Source of the DNA: Scytalidium lignicola
Taxonomy: Eukaryota > Ascomycota > Leotiomycetes
Length of the DNA: 64,000 nucleotides
Reading direction: 5' to 3'
NCBI GenBank assembly: GCA_002812745.2
Contig: NCSJ02000200.1
Location: 1 to 64,000, forward strand
Of the stretch, positions 32,201 to 45,000 are shown in pieces; position 1 is the stretch's first letter; each line of letters starts with the position of its first letter. Below the pieces are notes generated by a model that did no database searches, was not told the DNA's origin, and saw nothing but the letters and a program-made list of their open reading frames with translations. Made by a program: the position numbers and the translations under genes.

Positions 32201-34426
32201 GCAACTAAGTAGAATAGTATTGTTATCGCATGACTAAGGTTTCCATGATCTATTGACACAGTTTTCACTTGCCAAATGGACAGCCTTTATCAATAATAAA
32301 TGCGAGTTGGTGTATAATGAAGCTGTTATACTTTATTAATCCATATTAACTCTATACTTAGTGGAAAGTAAAATTAACCTTCAGAATAAGCCGCGTTAAA
32401 CACAACCTCGGGAACAAAAACATCTAGGAACAGGTAATCTTCTTGTGCCAGGAGCTGGTGAAGGAATATCTGTAAAGCTTATGTTGGTTGCCGGATTTGT
32501 GTCGCTGAGTAGAGAAGCTGGCGAAGCACCAGATTTATCTATCTGCCTATTGACTTTGTCAATAGGGTCAAGCGAGTCTTCAGTTTTTTGAAACATCTTA
32601 CATATCTTATATAAAGCTTTACTTTATAAATAGCTATTTCCTTTAACTCTCGTAATTTTTTCTTATTCGCCCTCTTCATTCATTCATTCTCATATTTTAA
32701 CTTTTTTTTTTTTAATTACAAATTTACGTATCTTTGTATTAACAACTTTATAAGCTATACACCTAAAAGGCAAAGCAAGACAGGAAAATCCTAAACTGAG
32801 ATAAGGGATATAGGTAAATGTTGAGGAAAAGGCTCTGCAAAGATAAGTTCAACATCAACAGCAATCTTGTGTACAAAGAAAGAGAGGACCTTTGGGAATG
32901 GTAAGTTAGTAATTTAACTTAACAAGGAACAAGAAAATCAAGTCAGACCATAGCTTTTAGATAACTAATAACATTTCAGATGCTTGCTCATTTTGCCCAT
33001 GCTTACGATTACGCTATATTGAGATTCAAACAGCTAAAAAGACGTAACAATAATGCAGGTTGGTCCAGCCATCAAAATCTCATTCTGTGATTTGCTATGT
33101 TTTAGTGGTGATATTGGCGTTTTATCACTTCCGGTCGAGCGCTCAACTTTCAACGCCTCTTTCTAAGCGGTCATTGCCCTAATACGATTGCACGGCCCCT
33201 CTTAAGGACGCCACCTTCAGGAGATAATGAAGCCCCTCACCGTTGTTGGGCAAAACCCGATCGCGCGTTGTTTGTTGCCCTCCTCGTTTTCTCAGTATTA
33301 CTGGGGATCATGGATTGTGCCACGATATAATCCCATAGTCCCTGCTGGTGGTAGTAATGCATTAGATCGACACCAGGTTGAAAAACTGGGGAAGAGAATT
33401 CTGCAGATTGGGGAGAGCCGCGCCGCCGTGGTAAGACCAAACGAACCGTCCCAAATCAACTCTCCGACAACGGGTTTTCCTTACAAATTACTGCAGGTAA
33501 CGGTCGGAGGCTTTTCACATGGCAACGATGAGATACTCAGATACTCTAGCAGAAACTAGCCTACCACGCCTCTGAATCCAGCATTTGGTGAGTTTCATCT
33601 CAAGTTAGCTCACACTACATGTGTTCGCATGTCTCTATGGCGTATGTTGCCAAGGGCTGTGATTTCAGCCATTAATGCACTACAAAAAGCCTCAGGGCTC
33701 ATTATTCGAAGTTATTTCTAGCACGAAAATCCCAGTGAGCCCATGCACACGGCATTGACGAAGTCGTTGAAGAACCGAGATTGCGTTGCAGATTATCCCG
33801 ATCTCTCTGTCCCATGAACCTGGAAATCTGGGCAGAAGAAATATAGAAATACCCGTGAGGCGATGGTCTCATTTGAAATGGGTTTGCCAAATCTAGCGTG
33901 CTTTCTTTTTGGGAAAACATGGTCGACACGTTAGAAATGGAGAGCCAGCCTATTTGTAGCTATGAAGCCATATCCTTAGCTGTGCCTGTTGATATGAACA
34001 CGGCTGAGGGAGCCTTTGTGCACTGACACAAAATGAACTGCTGCCCTACGTGTAAGCTCTCTAGAACTTTCATGCTTTTCAGCCCTCAAGCCTCACTGCC
34101 CATCTTCCCCAAACACGCTATAGAATAAGGAGCTAAATAGGATGCCACATATCGTTGTCCATAAGTGCTTCCGTTCTACATTGTAGGAGAATCTATTCTT
34201 TCAAAAGCTTGACCACAACCTTTTAGCGCATCTTAGAGAAGTATCTCCGAGACATGGCTGACAAGCTCAAATATGCCTTATGATTAGGTAGTGGTTAAAC
34301 TTAACTATAGGTGTAGTCACAGGCGCGACTTCTACATATGACTCTACTTCTCTCCCCTATTAATATCTTATCTCTGATCTCTTCCTTAGATGTAATTTCT
34401 GTCAGATATCTCACTTATAAGCAGCC
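32201..34426. other. Intergenic region, no gene supported
   Basis: Open frames at 32396-32596, 33227-33559 and 33702-33929 have no recognisable domains, no spliced extension and no codon signature I trust. 34100-34426 is the likely promoter of the membrane-protein gene. Confidence 0.4.
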
Positions 34427-35652
34427 ATGTCATCTGCCACTATTCCCGTCTACTTTGAGGAGAGTTGGGCTATCTTGAGTAGTCTTTGCTTAGTGGATGT
34501 GCTCTTTGGGTTGATGGTCGTAGGTATCACGAGTGTTTCCCCCATTTCACTCGTTCCAATTATCACTTCCGCAGCAGGCGCTATCGCAGATGGGCTTTGC
34601 TATTACGCTTTCTATGCAGATTATCAAAAGACTGGAACAATTGTTGCTGGTGCTGTTGCAGATGTATCTTGGTTGGTATGTCTCCTCTATGATGTTATAA
34701 GGACGAAGCAATGAGGGTTGTTGACCTTTACATTGTCACAGATCCAAGAAGCTGGCATGTCGTTCTACAGCTACATAATTCTAACCCGCATCCTCGCATA
34801 CCGCGAACGCGTTATCTTCATGTGGATCTTCTGGTTTATGATCATCGTCATCACTGCCATCCGGATTATCATTCTACAAACTAGGGTGCGATCTATCATA
34901 AATGGCGGTACCACTCTACAACCACTTATCGACCATCTTCATGTCGGCTACTTCACCTCTATTGCAATACTGGAATGTGTCTCTGCATTTTTCCTCCTGA
35001 GGAAATTCGCTGCCGCAAAGAAGACAAGCAAGGAGGTGGCGAGCACAAGTGGTTTGTTTGGTTATTTGATGAAAAGCACTGAGATCAGGGTTAGCATATT
35101 GGCAGTTATTGGCTTTAGTCGAGCCATTACATATAGCTTTCAAACTCAGCAGCAAGCTGCTACTTCAGTTGCCAGTCAAGTGGACCGGTTTGTTTATACT
35201 TTGGAGTGCATGTTTCCAGTTATGATGTTGTAAGTTGCCCGCAGTTCTCTGCCCAGCCTTCACTACATCTTACTCTTGTCGCCGGTGGCCCCTTCTTTAG
35301 CTAACCATCCTATCTTAGTATCGATATCCTCGCCTCAAAATATGTTCTCTCCGCTCAATCAAACTACAACAATTCCTCCTCAGGCCGCAATCAACGTAGC
35401 GACCCGTCGCAAATTTTCCGCACCCGCAGAGGCAGTACTGAAATTGGACTGTACTCCATGAACGCTGTTGAAACGAGAGTCGATGCTAAAACTGTGGCAT
35501 CCAGTTCTCAGGAAAGAATTGTTGAAGATATGCAATCAGCTGCAGCAACACTGGATGGGGAAGAAGGATCTTCAGAACGGGATAGAGATGCACACGAAGT
35601 TATTAAAAAGACGGTTGAATTTGAGTTTCACGAACACAGTGTGGGGGATTAG
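34427..35652 (+). CDS. Uncharacterised multi-span integral membrane protein
   Basis: Three exons, 34427-34675, 34742-35229 and 35319-35652, with introns of 66 and 89 bp. Joins keep frame and give 356 residues. The first 245 residues hold about seven hydrophobic spans, including SLVPIITSAAGAIADGLCYY, FMWIFWFMIIVITAIRIIIL and FIDILASKYVL; the last 100 are hydrophilic and acidic (DMQSAAATLDGEEGSSERDR). Topology resembles a small fungal receptor or channel-like protein. I do not recognise the family. It lies in the same island as the P450 and the CFEM/Pth11-like receptor, on the plus strand. Confidence 0.75.
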
Positions 35653-36739
35653 AAGCCTAGATAAATGTGAGATGCTGTGTAGAGATTCTGTAACATTGGA
35701 TCTAGATGCAGAGATTAGATTAGTGCTTTGAGACTCAACATTGTAAAATATCATCCTGCATACTTGAACTGCCTCCAGAAACCCCGTGACTGAACTAGTG
35801 TTCTTTAAAATATTTCCGAATTGGACTAAGTATATTTAGTTAGATTCAAAATATGCACTAAGAAAAAAAAAACCTATCGTATGCCGTCTGCTTTCCCAAA
35901 ACTCAAATGATAAGATAGAACAGTAGCGTCAACAATGAGAAGTGTAACATTTTGAAGACAGGTTTTACATAGAGCAAGATTTCAGTTAAAGGAAAATAGT
36001 AGAGTCATATAAATATATTAACATCTGTACTAGCTATTAATATGAATATTATTTGCACCGGTTAAGAATAATGCAGTTATATTTGTATGATTGATCATTG
36101 CCAATATCGTAGCTCATCAGCTTTAAGCCAAGAAACTGCAAGCTTTCGGCTATAAGAACAGCGATCAGTTGTCTTGTTTGTAAGTAATAATAAGAGCTAT
36201 ATCCTAGTTAACTGTATCGTTTGGGTATACTCCGGTATCAGAAGTTACTGGGAAGATAACAGCTGGCACTGATGTTGATTTACTGATGCCATCCTCGAAA
36301 TTGTCAATTGGCGTTAATTTTGGGTTTTTTTAGCCTGTCATAACAGCGCTTAGAGGTGCTAATTGTGAGCGGACTACTTCTTTTCCAGCTTCTTGAAAGC
36401 ATGGGGACAAAGTGGCCTCCGTGCACGTAATAGATTATGCACATAGGCATGTAGACGTAATTACTAGATTACTTCGCCCCTGCTCAATTTGGAAGTGTCA
36501 CAATGCAACGTCGGTAGGTGCCAGCCTCAGTTTAGAACCCTTTGCAGACAGCTAGTAACTATCCAAGGCATCTTCTGAAGTTGGTGCAGTTACATTGCGT
36601 GACGATTTTTCGCGGATTAGAAGTGGAGATAGTCATTCTGAGGGTCTATAAATCCATCAGTGAGGATCGAAGCCTTACCCAAAGCAAAATTAACCCGTTG
36701 GAGTACATGGCTATATACTTCACATCTACCACTTCACAT
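35653..36739. other. Intergenic region, no gene recognised
   Basis: Moderately AT-rich with no supported frame. The direct repeat CACTTCACATCTAC occurs twice in succession close to 36716-36750, overlapping the 3' end of the P450 gene. An open frame at 36542-37234 on the plus strand is a shadow of the P450 exons. Confidence 0.4.
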
Positions 36740-38674
36740 CTACCACTTCACATTCTCCAACTCCTTTGCATCACTCTCTTCCCACGGGTACTGCTGCTCA
36801 GTCGCCTTCATCAACTCCTCATGCACCTTCGATCTCGGCCTGATCGATATCCGATAAGGTACAGGGTGACTGACCATGCCGGGCTCGAACTTGATATCTG
36901 GCTCCACCACTTTACCGTTCTCAACGGGCTTCTCGATCTTGAATACTGCAAGAGTTTGTGCGATGGTGATGAAGAGTGCGTTGTCGGCAACGTAACGGCC
37001 GGGGCATATGCGGCGGCCGAAGCCGAAGATGAAGCTACGTGGGTCAGGTTCTGGTTTGTGGATTGGGCTTTCAAGGAAGCGTTCAGGGCGGAAGGCCATG
37101 GGGTCGGCGTAGACAGCAGGATCGTGGGTGAACCACCTATGTTCTTGTCAATGACTGGGTGCCTCCGAAAACTTCATGAGAATGACACATACCAAATGTT
37201 GGGGAACATCATGGCGCCCTTGGGAATCCTGTAATCTCGGTAGGTGTCCTCCGTGATGCTGGTGTGGGGCAAGCCCATGGGCGCAACGGGATGCCAACGA
37301 TGTGTCTCCTTCATAACTGCCATAATGTATGGTAAATTATCGCGGTCTGCGCTAGTAGGAAGCCGGTGGCTTCAAATAATGCGGTCGAGTTCCTCTTCGG
37401 CTTTCTTCTGAACTTCAGGGAACACGCTCATGGCAAGGAAGAAGGTCATGAGTGAGGAAACAGTCTGTGGGGTAATTAGCAGTACCCTCATTAGTTTGGG
37501 CGTAGATGAATTACTGTATCAGCTCCGCCAGTAAACAGGGAGAGCGCCGACCACTTGTGTACGGACTCCATCTCCGCGTCGGTGCCGATATCCTCGATGG
37601 CCTGAGACAGGAAAGACGTCTTATGTCTCTTCTCACACATTTGTTGCTTGACGAATTCGTACGGCTGGTCGACACATTGCCTCAAAGTATTGGCCATTTG
37701 ACGACCGGTGCCTTTGAATGCTGTACCAGGAAATCCATCTGGAAGATATTTTACTTATTGCTGTTAGAAATACTATGTTGTTTTGTTTGTGCAAACTTAC
37801 AGAAAGGCATGATGTCCACCATCCACTTGCCAGGAATTGTTGCTTCAGCAAAGTCCTTCATGGCGGCGCTGGCCAAGTCAACGAAAGGGTCTCGGCCATG
37901 GGATTCGGGCGTGTAGCCGTATGTCATCTTCAAAATAACGCTGCCGGCTTCTCTATGTCTAGGGTCAGATTGACGCGATGCTTGATATGGTAAAGGCCAT
38001 GCTGAGTAAGAACTTACTTGCGGATGTGATTAAACAGATCATTCGGGGAATCCGAGAGGTTGAGTAGAAAATGCGCAGACTCAGCCTCCTGGACCCGATC
38101 GAACATCGCGACGGAAGTATTAGTGCTGGCAACCTTGGTAATATTCTTCCGATGGATCTTCCAGGTCTCGTTATAAGGGCTCATAGCAGTTGCATGTTTC
38201 CATCCGACACTAGGTGCTAGGTTAGCATGCTTAGAAGAACTATGACTGGCCTAAGCATACATTTCACCACTGAAGATCTGACTAGGTCGTGAAGAGTGAA
38301 TAGCCGACCGGTCTCTCATGAGCTCAAAGGCAACATCGGGGTCGCTGATGATGATCATGGTCTGTCCCAGGACTGTGATTGAGCTGATTGGGCCTACAGG
38401 TCGCAGCTTATCTTTAGCTACCGTCTCTGTCGAACATTTCAAGGGTGCCATTATAGTTATACGCACCATAGAGCTCCTTATGGTGCAGCCAGTGTTGCCA
38501 TTCGGGCTCACCGGGCTTGGGCAGGCTATTGATATTCCCAAGGACTGGGAAGCCTCTAGGACCTGGAGGTAGTGGTCGGCGATCACCTTTACCTCGCAAC
38601 AGTCGACTGATCACGTACAGAGCGAGGATACCACAGGCGACGGATACTGTGAGAGCGGGCAATATAATAGCCAT
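36740..38674 (-). pseudogene. Cytochrome P450 with a single premature stop
   Basis: Seven exons leftward: 38674-38467, 38393-38261, 38209-38018, 37958-37801, 37753-37515, 37464-37193 and 37136-36740; introns 47-73 bp. They join to 532 codons with one internal TGA at codon 341 (37374-37372), where the family has Gly before a SHRLPT-type segment. Otherwise complete: N-terminal anchor (ILPALTVSVACGILALYVI), PLPPGPRGFPVLGN, SLFTGGADTTVSSL (I-helix oxygen site), the KETHRW K-helix ExxR, FRPERFL, and the heme loop FGFGRRICPG with Cys445. Resembles fungal O-methylsterigmatocystin-oxidoreductase-type P450s; substrate unknown. A product stopped at 341 would lack K-helix and heme Cys, so it would be inactive unless the TGA is a sequencing error. 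Confidence 0.88.
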
Positions 38675-39350
38675 GCTAAGTTGAAAAGATGACTTGTGAT
38701 TACAGGTAAAAAGAGAACAAGCAAGGAAAAGCAAGAAAAGCAAAGGGGCGAGCGACTTTGCTCCTACGGATGTATTGTACGACAAAGGACGAATCCAGCT
38801 CTCAATAGAGGGCGAATCAGCGGATTTGCCGCGCCCAATAAACAACAGTGCTTGGTTGCTTTGGACTATTTTAGGCTACTTTAGGGTGCTTATTCAGGGG
38901 TCTGGGGTCCGCTAGGGACCTCCGTCGCTTAGCGGCCGTTTGGCACTGGCCCAATGCTACCCCTGAGCTCTGCCAGCTGCTCCTTCATCCTTGTATGGAC
39001 ACTTAAAGCAGCAGATGGACAGTCACAGCCCTGATAGGTTGCAAGAAGTCTACCAGCTGAAGTACCAAAAGAAATGTTGCAAAGGCAGCTTCGGAATACT
39101 GAAATGACTATGCAGTCATTCGTCTTGCTTGACGGCTTGAAACCTTGCAGCACATACCTCTACGGGCGTAGGATTGTCTTCCTAGCCCCCCGAGGCCCAC
39201 CAACAATTCTTGATGCGTGCAACCATAGTACCGTACTTCCCCGGAATGCCACTTAGTGCAGATGCTAGACTGGGCCCATATATCTATCAATTACCTCTGG
39301 AATCTTTGCACCGTTTTGTTATTGTTCTATCATCCACAATCACAGACAAA
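38675..39350. promoter_or_regulatory. Divergent region between P450 and CFEM receptor
   Basis: 677 bp between outward-facing starts. GC-rich at 38890-39000 with GTCGCTTAGCGGCC. Overlapping open frames here have no similarity. No specific binding site identified. Confidence 0.4.
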
Positions 39351-41044
39351 ATGATGCTTCTCCGTGTCATTGTACCATGGACTATCCTATTGAGGACTTG
39401 CTTCGCCCAGCAAGAACTTCTGAGCAAATTACCCTCCTGCGCGGTACACCTCTCTGCCCATTTTGCAGACATAGATGAAAACTGACCTATTTATTGAGGT
39501 GCAATGCTTTGAGGCTGCTTTACTCACAACGACGTGCTCATCTACTGACTTCAGCTGTCTTTGTCTTGACAAACCATTTATCAACACTGTCGCAGCCTGC
39601 AATGCTGGCAACTGCACCGTTGTTGAGACTCTACGTAAGTGAGCATACAGCCCTCGTTGTCATCGATCACAAACGTCGAGCACTATCTAATATTGTGGTA
39701 TAGAGAGCACCAACCAGACATACGCGGCGTGTGGTGTTCCAATACGCAGTCAGGGTGATATACTAACTGGAATCGCCGTATCCTTTGGCGCCATGGCCTG
39801 GATCATGGTCCTTATGCGTCTGATTGATCGGCGCATATCTGTACGAGTAGACTTAGGCCGGGATGACTTTCTGGTTGGTCTGGCAGGAGTATGAAGTCTC
39901 CCATGTTCTCTTTGTTATCATACTGACTCTTCCCGAGTTTTAGTTATCTTCTATCGCTATGACAGTTCCATGCCTCCTTGGTTAGTAGCTCAAATATGAA
40001 GCTAAATGAACATTGGCTAATTGTTGTCCAGCTGTTAAGCATAGGTTTGGAACAGACATCTGGGGTTTAACACCTGGACAGATTACTAACAGCCTTAGAG
40101 TAAGCCACAGTGTTAATCTATTGTTCGATCAAGACTGACAAACTTGGCAGGTTCTCTATGTGGCCTACCCTTTCTATATGATCACCGAGGCCTTCTGCCA
40201 GGTTTCCATCCTCGCTTTTTACCTCCGCATTATGATGGACCAAAATACCTTGATTTTTGTCAAGAGTTTTATGGTATTTGTCACTGCTTTCGGACTCGAA
40301 AACATGTTCTGCATGATTTTCTCGGTCTGGCCTATAAAATACTTTTGGGATGGCTGGAAAGGCGAGATGGTTGCTGACAGCGCTATTAACATAAATCTAT
40401 TCAGCTTCATTCGTGGCAGCATTGAGATTAGTGTGGACCTGGTTATTTTGTGCCTTCCTCTGCCTATGCTTGCTAAACTGCACATGTCTTTGAAGAAGAA
40501 GATCCATATCATGTCTATGTTCTGCGTCGGCTTTGTGTAAACCCACCTAATAACTAATTTATTGATACGTTTGTCTTTCAGTCTCATGCTAACAGGCTTT
40601 TCTTTAGTATCACCGGTGTTAGCTGCACCCGACTGCATTCCTTAGTCCAGTTTGCCAATACTTCAAATTCAACATGTATGCCCCACCTAGCCCAAGTGAC
40701 ACCGTGAAGAATTGCTTACTTTGATCGCAGACGATAACACCCCTACTATCTATTGGTGCCTGATTGAGGCAGACCTCTTCATCATAGTTGCCTGTATGCC
40801 TTCCATACACGCAGTTTTTAGTAGAACGTGGTCACCTGGCGACGCCGCCAACCGGACTGGATACGATCGTAGCGACAAAGGTTCATATTTCAATCGCGCC
40901 AAACACCCAGAGAACTCTGGTAACAACCAATCTTTTGGCGGAATTTCCAAGTCAACGGAAGTGAATGTTTACAATACTAAACGGTCTGATGCGTCGGATG
41001 TGGAGTTAGTGGATCGCCCACCTTACCTGAAGGATTTCGACTAG
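39351..41044 (+). CDS. CFEM-containing Pth11-like seven-span receptor
   Basis: Eight exons: 39351-39443, 39499-39634, 39704-39888, 39944-39980, 40032-40099, 40151-40536, 40608-40675 and 40731-41044; introns 51-71 bp; total 428 residues in frame. Residues 1-19 form a signal peptide ending CFAQ. The CFEM domain follows: LLSKLPSCAVQCFEA, CSSTDFSCLCLDKP, CNAGNC and YAACGVP, giving the eight spaced cysteines. Seven spans of the fungal rhodopsin-like domain follow, with GTDIWGLTPGQI, YPFYMITEAFCQVSILAFYL, PIKYFWDGWKGE, then LEADLFIIVACMPSIHAVF-like last helix (IEADLFIIVACMPSI). The cytoplasmic tail is polar. Members sense surfaces or chemicals; Magnaporthe PTH11 is the known example. Intact, no lesion. 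Confidence 0.9.
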
Positions 41045-41746
41045 AAAAGTACATAAATAATAAAAGGCACCCTTGTTTACTTCGAGCCCAAAGCAGTCAA
41101 ACATTAGTGCTTAAATTCAAACGAAGAAGTATTAAGAAAAGTGACGGCGATTGTGCATAAAGGTACATTTGATCTGGGATTTGAGGTTTTAGCTTTGAGG
41201 TGGAGAAAATTTATAACAAAAAAGGGTTATCTAGAACTCGGTCCCAAGCACGTACAACTCGCTGATAGTGTAAGTATATTGTACCATTTTTTTTTTGTAA
41301 TCATACTCTTTATTTGACCTCATAATTTATAGGTGTCTGTAGATGCTTCTCGGGCTACAGTACATGGTTTCCTCTACTAATATTCTTGTCCTTTATTTGC
41401 ATTCTGCTAGTAGCAAAGGAATAATCAACAGTAAATAGGCAAAGGACAAAGTCTTACTTAAAAGCCTAAATTCAAGCTACTCAAATTCCTATACACTCAT
41501 CATTTTGTAGTCCAGTCTATTATCTTCTTGTATTATACTTTATTCTAACTATAACTCTTCATAAGATTTATCCTTTATTATAATATCTGTTTTTNAGTAA
41601 AATTTAGTTTGATTATTCTTTATCTTATTGTATAAGAATGTTTATTAATATATCTAAATCTTTTAACAGAACTTAGTATATTTGTTAATAGTTATTCTTT
41701 TTTTTNAAAATATGTTTTATTATTATAATTAATCTTAAAGATTATA
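41045..41746. other. Transition to AT-rich repeat block
   Basis: No gene. Composition falls sharply after about 41400, and single Ns appear at T runs (41595 and 41706). A clean border between gene island and retroelement block. Confidence 0.5.
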
Positions 41747-42005
41747 TGTTGCAATATTTGGAGTTTACGGATGCTACTTCACAGTGTTCTTACAGTTGCC
41801 TATGCTAGGGCTTACGGATAGGGTTTACGGTAGGCTACTACTGTAAGCAACTATAGGCACCCATAAGGTGCCTGTACAACCGTAACTGTTCACCATAATG
41901 GTTTTACGGCTGTAACTCTCTGTATATATAGAATCTGCTGTAGTTGTAAACTCCTTAAGCAATCAATACAATAATAATTTTGTATTCTTGCGTTTCCAGT
42001 CAACA
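41747..42005 (+). repeat. 5' LTR of copia element
   Basis: 259 bp starting TGTTGCAATATTTGGAG and ending CCAGTCAACA. Contains TATATATAG about 70 bases before the end, a likely promoter box. Differs from its partner by many transitions and by a short insertion near ACTACTGTAAGCA. Confidence 0.88.
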
Positions 42006-45000
42006 GGTTATGCACTCTGGTCAGCTAATCAGAATTGCTATTTGATTAACTTCATCTTTTATCTTTATTCAACAACTATTATAATCTTTCAAAATAGGAG
42101 AAAAATCAAGTCTTCTACTACTGAAGGAATATTAGTTAAAAGGTCTTGAGAATTATAGACTATAAAGTATTATAATCATTAATATTCTCAAATCAAAGGG
42201 TTATCTTGACTATACAAATGATAATATCAAATACTCTAAAATAGAAGATAATAAAGAAACCTTAGAATTTGAAGCTTAAAAAAAAAGTAGATTTTATAAT
42301 CAAACTCTGTATATTATTAAATATCAATGAGGAAGTTAATACTCTTATCTTAGAATATTCTATATCTAAGGAGACTTAAGAAACCTTAAAAGCTTAATAT
42401 TAAGGTTCAAACTATAATCTTAAGGAAAAATATATCCTTAAGCTAGTCAATGTTAAATATAAGCATTTTAGCTTGGTTAAAAGTTATGTTATTATATTCA
42501 AAACTTTAAAGAGTAATTTGATTAATGTAAAAGTTATATTATTAAATGTATTTTACAAGCTCTTCTTTGTAAGGGGATTAAAAGACTCTTTTACTGTATA
42601 AGCTAACTGATAACAATTAATAATATACTTTAAAACACCTTCTTCCTTTGAAATTCTTATAGAAGATATTTTAGATAAAGCATTAAAATCTAACAACTTG
42701 GATGTAATACTTTACAGTTGAAAACAAACTAATAAGTTTAATNAAAAAACTAAAAGAAAAGTGCTTTTACTATAAAAAAGTTAAATTATAAAAGAAGTTG
42801 ATTATTAGGNAAAAATACTCTGAGAAGTATGAAGAGAAATATGAAGAATTTGTTAAAAAGTATAATAAAAAGAAGAATAAAGACTTTAAATCCTTAAAAT
42901 CAAGTTCAGACTTTGATTCTAACTTAAATATAATCAACTTGAACAAATCCAATTCCTTTATAACTATAAATCCTAAGAGCTTCTTTATATTCAATTATAA
43001 TTACTAACTTGTAAACATAAGCATTATAAACTATATAATAAACTATATATCATAGTTTAAGTTAGATTCTTACTAAGAATGTTATAATTTAATATTTATA
43101 AAAATAAGAAATGGATTTGCTTAAATTATTAACTTAAGTATAATTATACTTAAAATAAAGCTAAATGATAATTCAACATTCACTTTATAACTCTTTAACA
43201 TTTATCATATCCTTACTTTCCTAGTCAATGTTCTTAAAGGAGTAAAGCTTTTAAATTAAGGCAAAGAAGCTTATATAATTGTAAAAGGCATTTACAATAA
43301 GAATAGAATTGAATTTAATATTGTAAACATGTTTATAAACAGTATATATTTGAAATTAGCTAATACTCTAAAAGCTCTCCTTATAATGCTTCTAACTAGG
43401 CAATCTGTACTTAATTTAGATTTTATTCACTAATGCTTTAGTCATATTAATATTGAAATGATCAAGAATATTATAAAAACTATTATTAGAATTAATAAAG
43501 GCCTTATAGAAGTAGCAGAGAAAGAAGAAACCTTTTTATACAAAGCTTGTGAATACAATTATTCTTAAAAGGACATCTTTAAGAAGCTTAAAATATAAGT
43601 TGCAAAGGTTATAAAAGTACTTAATATTAATGTTTTTACAATTACTCCTCCAGGTTATAATAAGCATAATTATACTATTATAATTGTAAATGATATTATA
43701 AATATTACATAAGGTTATATCTACAAAGAGAAGAAAGAAGCTTATGATATTATTATCTATTATATTGCCTTGATGAAGAATTAATATAGAATTATTCTCA
43801 AACACTTTTATATTAACAAAAGGAATAAGTTTAATAGTGAAAAGCTTGATAAATATATTTAAAAGAATAATATAAAAGTTATTATTATTACTTTATATAC
43901 TTTATATCAAGGAGGATACTCTGAATGTACTGAACATACTATATTTATATGAATGTGTACTATGATAATTGTAAATGATATATTACAATATTTATAACTA
44001 AAGTATTATAAAACGGTTATAATAATTAGAAATTGATTAATAACATCAATATTAAAGAATAACATTTTATACATTAAGTTTATAAAACAAGTTAATCTTG
44101 AAAGCAATTGTATTCTGGATATATTTAACTTATAAGTAATTAGTTTTAAAGTGTTAGTTTATATTAATATTAATCAACATATTAAATTACAAAAGATAAC
44201 TCTTAAAGTTAAAGAAAGAATCCTTCTTAGCTTTAAAGGTAATTTAATATATTACTATTAAGTGTTAATATACTCTTACAAGCTTGTACAGTCATTATAT
44301 ATTACCTTTATAAAAGGAAATACCAGACTTGAAGACTTAAAGACATTTACAAGTCTTCTTAAGGCCTTAGATGTTGAATTAATGCCTGAAGATATTATAA
44401 TTATTAATATTAAGACTTTTATAATATTAAATCTTATTAATACAAAGACTTTTACAATGCTAAATCTTAATATAATGTTTGAAGAAGTTCTTGAATTGTT
44501 TATAATAAAGGAGATAGAAGATGACAATGATACTTCGGATATAATTCAAGAAGTACTTGTTATTCAAGCTCTTAGAGGTTACAATAAGCTTAAAGGTTTT
44601 AAAAACAAGAAATTTAACATAATTACATTAAATATTAACCTCTTAAGTTTACAGTCAACTAGAGTAAGAATTGTTATACTATCTTAACTACTAAATATAC
44701 TTATAGAACACTCTTCAAGGGTGTCTACTATGAATAACGAAATTATAAGCTAACTTACAAGCATTATAATGACTTATGGATATTGTCTTTTTATAAGGTA
44801 AGCTTTAAATACAAATTATACTTTAATTGTATCCATAAATCCATTAAAGTTAAATATAGTCAAAGAAGCTTATAATTCAATATATCATAAAAGGTAAGAT
44901 GATGTTATAAAGGCTAAGTTGGCCTCCTTGATAAAGTATAGCACTTTTGAGTTATTAACTCTCTTAGAAGAGAAATACACTCTTTGTAACAAGTGAGTAT

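Noticed and set aside
33227..33559. 110-residue open frame in an intergenic region
   Set aside because: No domain, no intron partner and biased composition. I could not separate it from chance.
36542..37234. Plus-strand frame of 230 residues
   Set aside because: It is antisense to P450 exons 6 and 7, whose heme loop and splice junctions are unambiguous.
37372..37374. Selenocysteine or programmed readthrough at the P450 TGA
   Set aside because: Filamentous ascomycetes are not known to use selenocysteine, and no readthrough context is apparent; a nonsense change or base error is simpler.
38696..39256. Small frames between the P450 and the CFEM receptor
   Set aside because: They lie in the shared upstream region and have no recognisable protein features.
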